Shown: positions 59,993-64,000 of the stretch, piece after piece
How the letters are laid out: every line of letters begins with the position of its first letter
Numbering within the stretch: position 1 is the stretch's first letter
Assembly: GCA_910578825.1 (NCBI GenBank)
Contig: CAJTSB010000001.1
Span: forward strand, 124,001-188,000
Length of the DNA stretch: 64,000 bases
Direction of reading: 5' to 3'
DNA from: an uncultured Lachnospiraceae bacterium
Lineage (GTDB): Bacteria > Bacillota > Clostridia > Lachnospirales > Lachnospiraceae
The notes under the pieces: model-generated
Database searches by the model: none
What the model was told of the DNA's origin: nothing
Seen by the model: only the letters and a program-made list of their open reading frames with translations
Translations under genes and position numbers: made by a program

Positions 59993-61156
59993 ATGAATAA
60001 AATCATTATTTTTGAATCACGGACGGACTCTCTGCGGACATTTGCACAGCTTGCGGCAGAGGGATTTCGCAAAATCGGCTATCACGTATTGATGGCGGAT
60101 ATGAACGACGAAGAGCAGACAAGAAAAAATATTTATGAATTTGCCGGACAGGGGGATACGGCGGCATTGTTTTTTAATCACGCCGGAATGAATCTTCTGA
60201 CAGCAGACAGAATGATTATCTGGAATGAGCTGGATATCGACTGTTATGATTTTATTGTGGATCATCCCATGTATTACCATGCGGCGATTATTTATCCGAT
60301 TACACGCCTGACGTTTTTGTGTGTAGATGAATATCACCAGAAATTCATAGAACGCTTTTATCCGGGCAGGGTGCGCAGTTTCTTTCTTCCTTTGGCGGGA
60401 ATCCGCAGACAGCAAGGGGCAATTCCCTTTGACGAACGCTCCATGGATATTTTGTTTACCGGAGCATATCTGATTGACAATAATGTGGAATACCACATTC
60501 GGGGATTGGGAGAAGGTCTCAGGCAGATTTGGCTGGAATGTTTTGAACTGCTCTGTACGCAGACGCATCTGACGCTGGAACACGGGCTGGAACGTTGCCT
60601 GAAGAAACGGGGGCTGGTGTTGCCAGAGGATGATTTACGGGATACCATCCGTCTGTTTGGAGATATGGACGGGATGCTGCGCAGCCGTGCCCGTGCCGAG
60701 GTAATCCGGACGCTTGCCAACGCAGATGTAAAGGTTCATATTTACGGCGAGGGATGGCAGTTTCTGGACTGCAAACAGGAGAATCTTATCATACACGACA
60801 GGATTCCGTTTGATGAGACGATTCCGCTGATTGCAGATGCAAGAATTGTCCTCAATGTTATGCCGTGGTTTAAGTCCGGCGTTCATGACCGGGTATATTC
60901 CGCGATGCTCAACGAATGCGTATGTCTGACAGATGGCAGTGAATATTTGAATCGCACGCTTGCAGACGGCAGGGAAGCCTTGTTTTATTCGCTGGATCAT
61001 CTGGACGAATTGCCGGATAAGGTGAAACATTACTTAAAGGAGCCGGAAGAATTAAAGGAAATTGCACAAAGAGGCTGGAATTATGCGCAAGATACGCAGA
61101 CCTGGCAGTACCGGGCGCAGCAGATGGCGGAAATCATGGAAAAGAGCTGGGGTTAG
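59993..61156 (+). CDS. CgeB/DUF3880-like glycosyltransferase
   Basis: The 387-residue protein is a CgeB-type glycosyltransferase. It has an N-terminal half with FIVDHPMYYH and VDEYHQKFIERFYPG, a DILFTGAY motif near residue 155, and a C-terminal donor-site region with VHIYGEGWQFL, IVLNVMPWFKSGVHDRVYSAML and a conserved late segment (NRTLADGREALFYS). The same FIVDHP and FYP-type motifs appear in the C-terminal part of the partial protein at 62210. The ribosome binding site is GGGAGA, seven bases from ATG 59993. Sugar specificity unknown. Confidence 0.85.
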   Translation: MNKIIIFESRTDSLRTFAQLAAEGFRKIGYHVLMADMNDEEQTRKNIYEFAGQGDTAALFFNHAGMNLLTADRMIIWNELDIDCYDFIVDHPMYYHAAIIYPITRLTFLCVDEYHQKFIERFYPGRVRSFFLPLAGIRRQQGAIPFDERSMDILFTGAYLIDNNVEYHIRGLGEGLRQIWLECFELLCTQTHLTLEHGLERCLKKRGLVLPEDDLRDTIRLFGDMDGMLRSRARAEVIRTLANADVKVHIYGEGWQFLDCKQENLIIHDRIPFDETIPLIADARIVLNVMPWFKSGVHDRVYSAMLNECVCLTDGSEYLNRTLADGREALFYSLDHLDELPDKVKHYLKEPEELKEIAQRGWNYAQDTQTWQYRAQQMAEIMEKSWG

Positions 61157-61181
61157 AAGAACTATTTTGGAGAGTTAGAAT

Positions 61182-62210
61182 ATGGAAAGAAAGATAAGCA
61201 TTATAATTCCCTGTTACAATGCACAGCAGTACCTGGATCGTTGTCTGCTTTCGTTAGTGAATCAGACGATAGATCTGGATAAGTTGGAAATTATTTGTGT
61301 CAACGACGCCTCCACCGATGGCACATGGGATAAATTATGCAGTTGGGAGAGCCGGTATCCGGAAAATTTTCTGCTGGTGGACTGTGAGAAAAATGGAAAA
61401 CTGGGACGGGCGCGCAATATCGGTCTCAGTTACGCGACAGGAGACTATATTGCGTTTCTGGACGCAGACGACTGGATGGAACTGGATTCCTATGAACGAT
61501 TGTATGGAATAATGCAGGAATATCAATGTGAGATTGTAGCTTTTCAGTTTGTGCGGGATGATGGCGTGCAGGATATCTGGGAGTGGCAGAACCGCCGCGA
61601 CCGGGAAGATTTCTATCTGGATCTGACAGACGATGAGGAGCGCAGAAAACTGCTGGTGACTGCGCTTATGGACAATGGATGTACCGATAAAATGTATACG
61701 AGGGAGTTTATAGAGGACAATCATCTCCGTTTCCCGGAGGGACGTGCCTATGAGGATATTTACTGGGGAGTATTGACACAGGTTCATGCGCGGCATGTCT
61801 GTTTTTTTAATGAGAAACTATATCATTATTATATCAATCCGGAATCCCTGGTAATGAAGAAGGATCAAATGCATCATATGGATATTTTTTATACCACAAT
61901 GATGATGTGGGAGGAATGCGGGCGTCGGGGCGTGCTGGAGAAATATCCCCGGGAAATGGAATTGAATTTCCTGATTTATTATTATCTGGGCGGGCTGAAA
62001 ATGCTGGCGCTGCGCTACACTGATTTAAAGTATGGAGAATTTCAGGAAATGTGTTGCAAGGTCATGCAGACGGTGCCGGATTATAAGACAAATCCCTATC
62101 TGGTGCAGGTACTTGACGCTATGCAGCAGCTTCAGATTGCTTTGATTGACCAGAATATTTCCAGGGGAGAGTTTGCACAGGTGGTGGACATGATAAGAGG
62201 AGGCAGATAA
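61182..62210 (+). CDS. Family 2 glycosyltransferase
   Basis: The 342-residue protein is a GT2 enzyme with KISIIIPCYNAQQYLDRCL at its N-terminus, ICVNDASTDGTWD, ARNIGLSYATGDYIAFLDADDWME (residues 75-100, with the DxD metal site) and GRAYEDIYWG as the catalytic acidic region. Its length and layout are typical of exopolysaccharide or teichoic-type GT2 enzymes. It is 25 bp downstream of the CgeB-like gene. Its stop codon overlaps the next start (TAATG). Confidence 0.9.
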   Translation: MERKISIIIPCYNAQQYLDRCLLSLVNQTIDLDKLEIICVNDASTDGTWDKLCSWESRYPENFLLVDCEKNGKLGRARNIGLSYATGDYIAFLDADDWMELDSYERLYGIMQEYQCEIVAFQFVRDDGVQDIWEWQNRRDREDFYLDLTDDEERRKLLVTALMDNGCTDKMYTREFIEDNHLRFPEGRAYEDIYWGVLTQVHARHVCFFNEKLYHYYINPESLVMKKDQMHHMDIFYTTMMMWEECGRRGVLEKYPREMELNFLIYYYLGGLKMLALRYTDLKYGEFQEMCCKVMQTVPDYKTNPYLVQVLDAMQQLQIALIDQNISRGEFAQVVDMIRGGR

Positions 62211-64000
62211 TGAAGGCAAAAATATATACGATGACCCATAAGAAATTTCATGAACCGCAGGACAGCATCTACGTGCCCCTTCATGTAGGACGGGCGGAGG
62301 CAGAAGATCTGGGCTACCAGGGGGATAACGAAGGAGACTCGATTTCCGGATGGAATAAATATTATGGAGAGCTTACCGGCGTCTACTGGGTCTGGAAGAA
62401 TGAAAAAGAGGCGGATATCATCGGAATCTGCCATTACCGCCGTTATTTCATGAATAAGCAGAGACAGTTATTGAGCGGGCAGGAGTATGAAGAAATTTTA
62501 AAAGATTACGATATCATTGTTTCGAATAAGGCCTATGCGGATACGAATTATCTGGATTACTATGCGGAGGCGCACAATGTGCAGGATCTTCTGACCGTGG
62601 GGGAGGTCATGAAAGAGAAATATCCGGACTATGCGCCGTATTTCCAGGCGGCGATGGAGGGTGACGTATATTATTACGGGAATCTCATGGTAACTTCGCG
62701 CGAACTGTTTTCTTCATATGCGGCATGGCTGTTTGACATCCTCTTTGAGGTACAGAAACGGATTGATGTGGAATCCTATGATTTGTATAACCGGCGCGTG
62801 TTTGGTTTCCTTTCCGAGCAGATGATAAAAATCTGGGCGGATAAGAACCACTTGAAGGTTTATGAGGGAATCGTAGGGATTACTTCGGAGAAAGCGGAGA
62901 CCGTGGAGTTTAAGCTTGCCATGAGCCAGCTTGTTAAGCTGGGGCAGATTGACGAGGCGCGGCAGATGTTCAATGAATATATGGAGCTGCGGCCGGATAT
63001 CGGACTTGAGCTGTCGGACATTCGCGGGGAAATCCCCATGATTGAGCAATTGCTGTATATTGCGCAGGAGGAGCGCGAGCGCGAAGTGGCAGGTCTGATG
63101 GAATTTTCCAACGACCTGAACGAATGGATTGCGCATTACCGCAAAGTTTTGGAATGTATGGCTCGCTTTTCTAAAGGAGAGAAGAGGCGGGAGGATATAG
63201 ATTATATACGCAGGAATCAGGCGTCCTGGGTCATGGGGGAAGTCATGCTCATGAATGTAAAACCGGGTATTATCGAGAATTCACAACAGGCGGTACAGCC
63301 GTTGTATGAAGTCAGCCAGCCAGCCGTCAAGGCAGAAACGGGCGGGGCGGAGGAAGGAAAGCGGCTGATATTTTTTGTCGGCGTATACGATACGCTGGAT
63401 TTGTTTACGTATCAGCTGCGGCAGGAATTTGAGGCATTGGGCTATGAGACCATGATTTTTGACGTCCGTGACACGAAAAAAGGGCTGAAGGAACTGTCCG
63501 CCTTTTCTGCAAAACCGGTCAAAGCGGCGATTACGTTTAACAATCTGGGATTTAATATGGAACTTCGCGCCGGACAGAATATCTGGGAGGAATTGGGGAT
63601 TCCGTGTATCAATATATTGATGGATCACCCCTTCTGTTATAAGAATGCCCTGGATCATGCGCCCGCGAATGCGATTGTACTCTGTACGGATCGTAACCAT
63701 ATGCGGTATCTGGAACGTTTTTATCCGCAAATACCGATGATTGGCTATCTTCCTCATGCGGGAAAGGAATTGTCAGAGGTGAAACGCCCGCTTGCAGAGC
63801 GCGGCACAGATGTGTTGTACGCGGGAAATCTTTCCAGCAGCTTTGCAGAAAATATCATACCGGATCTATCTAAATACAGCGAATTTGACGCCAGAGCATT
63901 GTGCCGGAGGGCGTATGAAGATCTGATTGCGCATCCTGCAAAGACAACGGAGCAGGCGTTGGAGGATGCGTTGCAGGAGCAGGGACTTGCGTTGTCTGAT
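62210..64000 (+). CDS. DUF4422-like glycosyltransferase fused to CgeB-like domain, C-terminus cut by window edge
   Basis: The frame from ATG 62210 stays open to the window end (597 codons). Residues 1-235 match the DUF4422 capsular glycosyltransferase type (KIYTMTHKKFHEP, DSISGWNKYYGELTGVYWVWKN, ICHYRRYF). Residues about 235-330 are charged and helical. From about 385 a second, CgeB/DUF3880-like domain begins (LIFFVGVYDTLDLFTYQLRQ, INILMDHPFCY, DVLYAGNLSSS). The polypeptide thus appears to join two glycosyltransferase domains. An AGGAGG lies seven bases before the start. The donor-binding half of the second domain is outside the window. Confidence 0.8.
   Translation, partial: MKAKIYTMTHKKFHEPQDSIYVPLHVGRAEAEDLGYQGDNEGDSISGWNKYYGELTGVYWVWKNEKEADIIGICHYRRYFMNKQRQLLSGQEYEEILKDYDIIVSNKAYADTNYLDYYAEAHNVQDLLTVGEVMKEKYPDYAPYFQAAMEGDVYYYGNLMVTSRELFSSYAAWLFDILFEVQKRIDVESYDLYNRRVFGFLSEQMIKIWADKNHLKVYEGIVGITSEKAETVEFKLAMSQLVKLGQIDEARQMFNEYMELRPDIGLELSDIRGEIPMIEQLLYIAQEEREREVAGLMEFSNDLNEWIAHYRKVLECMARFSKGEKRREDIDYIRRNQASWVMGEVMLMNVKPGIIENSQQAVQPLYEVSQPAVKAETGGAEEGKRLIFFVGVYDTLDLFTYQLRQEFEALGYETMIFDVRDTKKGLKELSAFSAKPVKAAITFNNLGFNMELRAGQNIWEELGIPCINILMDHPFCYKNALDHAPANAIVLCTDRNHMRYLERFYPQIPMIGYLPHAGKELSEVKRPLAERGTDVLYAGNLSSSFAENIIPDLSKYSEFDARALCRRAYEDLIAHPAKTTEQALEDALQEQGLALSD

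Noticed and set aside
1..64000. tRNA, rRNA, CRISPR arrays, transposases and riboswitches.
   Set aside because: I looked for cloverleaf-like segments, regularly spaced repeats, DDE transposase genes with terminal repeats and known leader patterns, and found none that I could support.

Overview
The window looks like part of a large surface- or flagellin-glycan biosynthesis island from a low-to-mid GC Firmicute, most likely a gut Lachnospiraceae-type clostridium. This assignment is inference. It rests on strong AGGAGG ribosome binding sites, many CgeB/DUF3880-type glycosyltransferases, a short FimB/FimE-like tyrosine recombinase, and an AAA-ATPase/PD-(D/E)XK gene of a kind common in that group. 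Nearly everything is coding, the genes are tightly packed, and almost all products look cytosolic. I see no flippase, polymerase, ABC exporter, priming transferase or other multi-spanning membrane protein. That favours glycan assembly on a cytoplasmic acceptor such as flagellin, although no acceptor gene lies in the window.

Layout. (1) 1-2023: two minus-strand CgeB-like glycosyltransferases, the first cut by the window edge. (2) 2096-7222: a plus-strand operon of five glycosyltransferases, divergent from region 1 and closed by a hairpin terminator at 7254-7290. (3) 7276-38985: a leftward, minus-strand run of 27 genes (the 'left arm'). Read from its promoter-proximal right end it encodes a NeuB-like synthase, a phosphatase-isomerase fusion, an acetolactate-synthase-like enzyme, three FkbM-type methyltransferases, radical SAM enzymes, an SGNH protein, a NodU-type carbamoyltransferase, an SDR, a sugar C-methyltransferase and a GT2. 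It continues with the CDP-deoxysugar set RfbH/RfbG/RfbF, two CgeB-like transferases, a split transketolase between two radical SAM enzymes, and a heptose-activation set (HldE-like, SDR, GmhA-like, GmhB-like). (4) 39070-41904: a 2.8 kb segment bounded by inverted tyrosine-recombinase sites. It contains a small tyrosine recombinase, an AAA-ATPase/nuclease-fold gene and an outward-facing promoter at its right end. (5) 42044-59819: a rightward, plus-strand run of 15 genes (the 'right arm') with a second RfbF/RfbG, split transketolase, acetolactate-synthase-like enzyme, two FkbM proteins and a radical SAM enzyme, plus an aminotransferase, N-formyltransferase, GT8, GT2, aldo-keto reductase, a three-domain CitC-like protein and a flavin oxidoreductase. 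It ends at a terminator at 59828-59867. (6) 59993-64000: a new plus-strand unit of glycosyltransferases that runs off the right edge.

The most interesting feature is the central segment. Its two boundary sites share an identical 8-bp asymmetric core flanked by 9-bp arms, and they are in opposite orientation, so recombination between them would invert the DNA rather than excise it. In the orientation shown, the promoter at the right edge points into the right arm. After inversion the same promoter would point into the left arm. I read this as a candidate phase-variation switch choosing between two alternative nucleotide-sugar and glycan-decoration programmes that use parallel chemistry (CDP-glucose derivatives, two kinds of thiamine-dependent C-C bond-forming enzyme, radical SAM enzymes, FkbM methylation). 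The sites, recombinase and promoter-like hexamers are visible in the sequence; inversion and its effect on expression are inferred.
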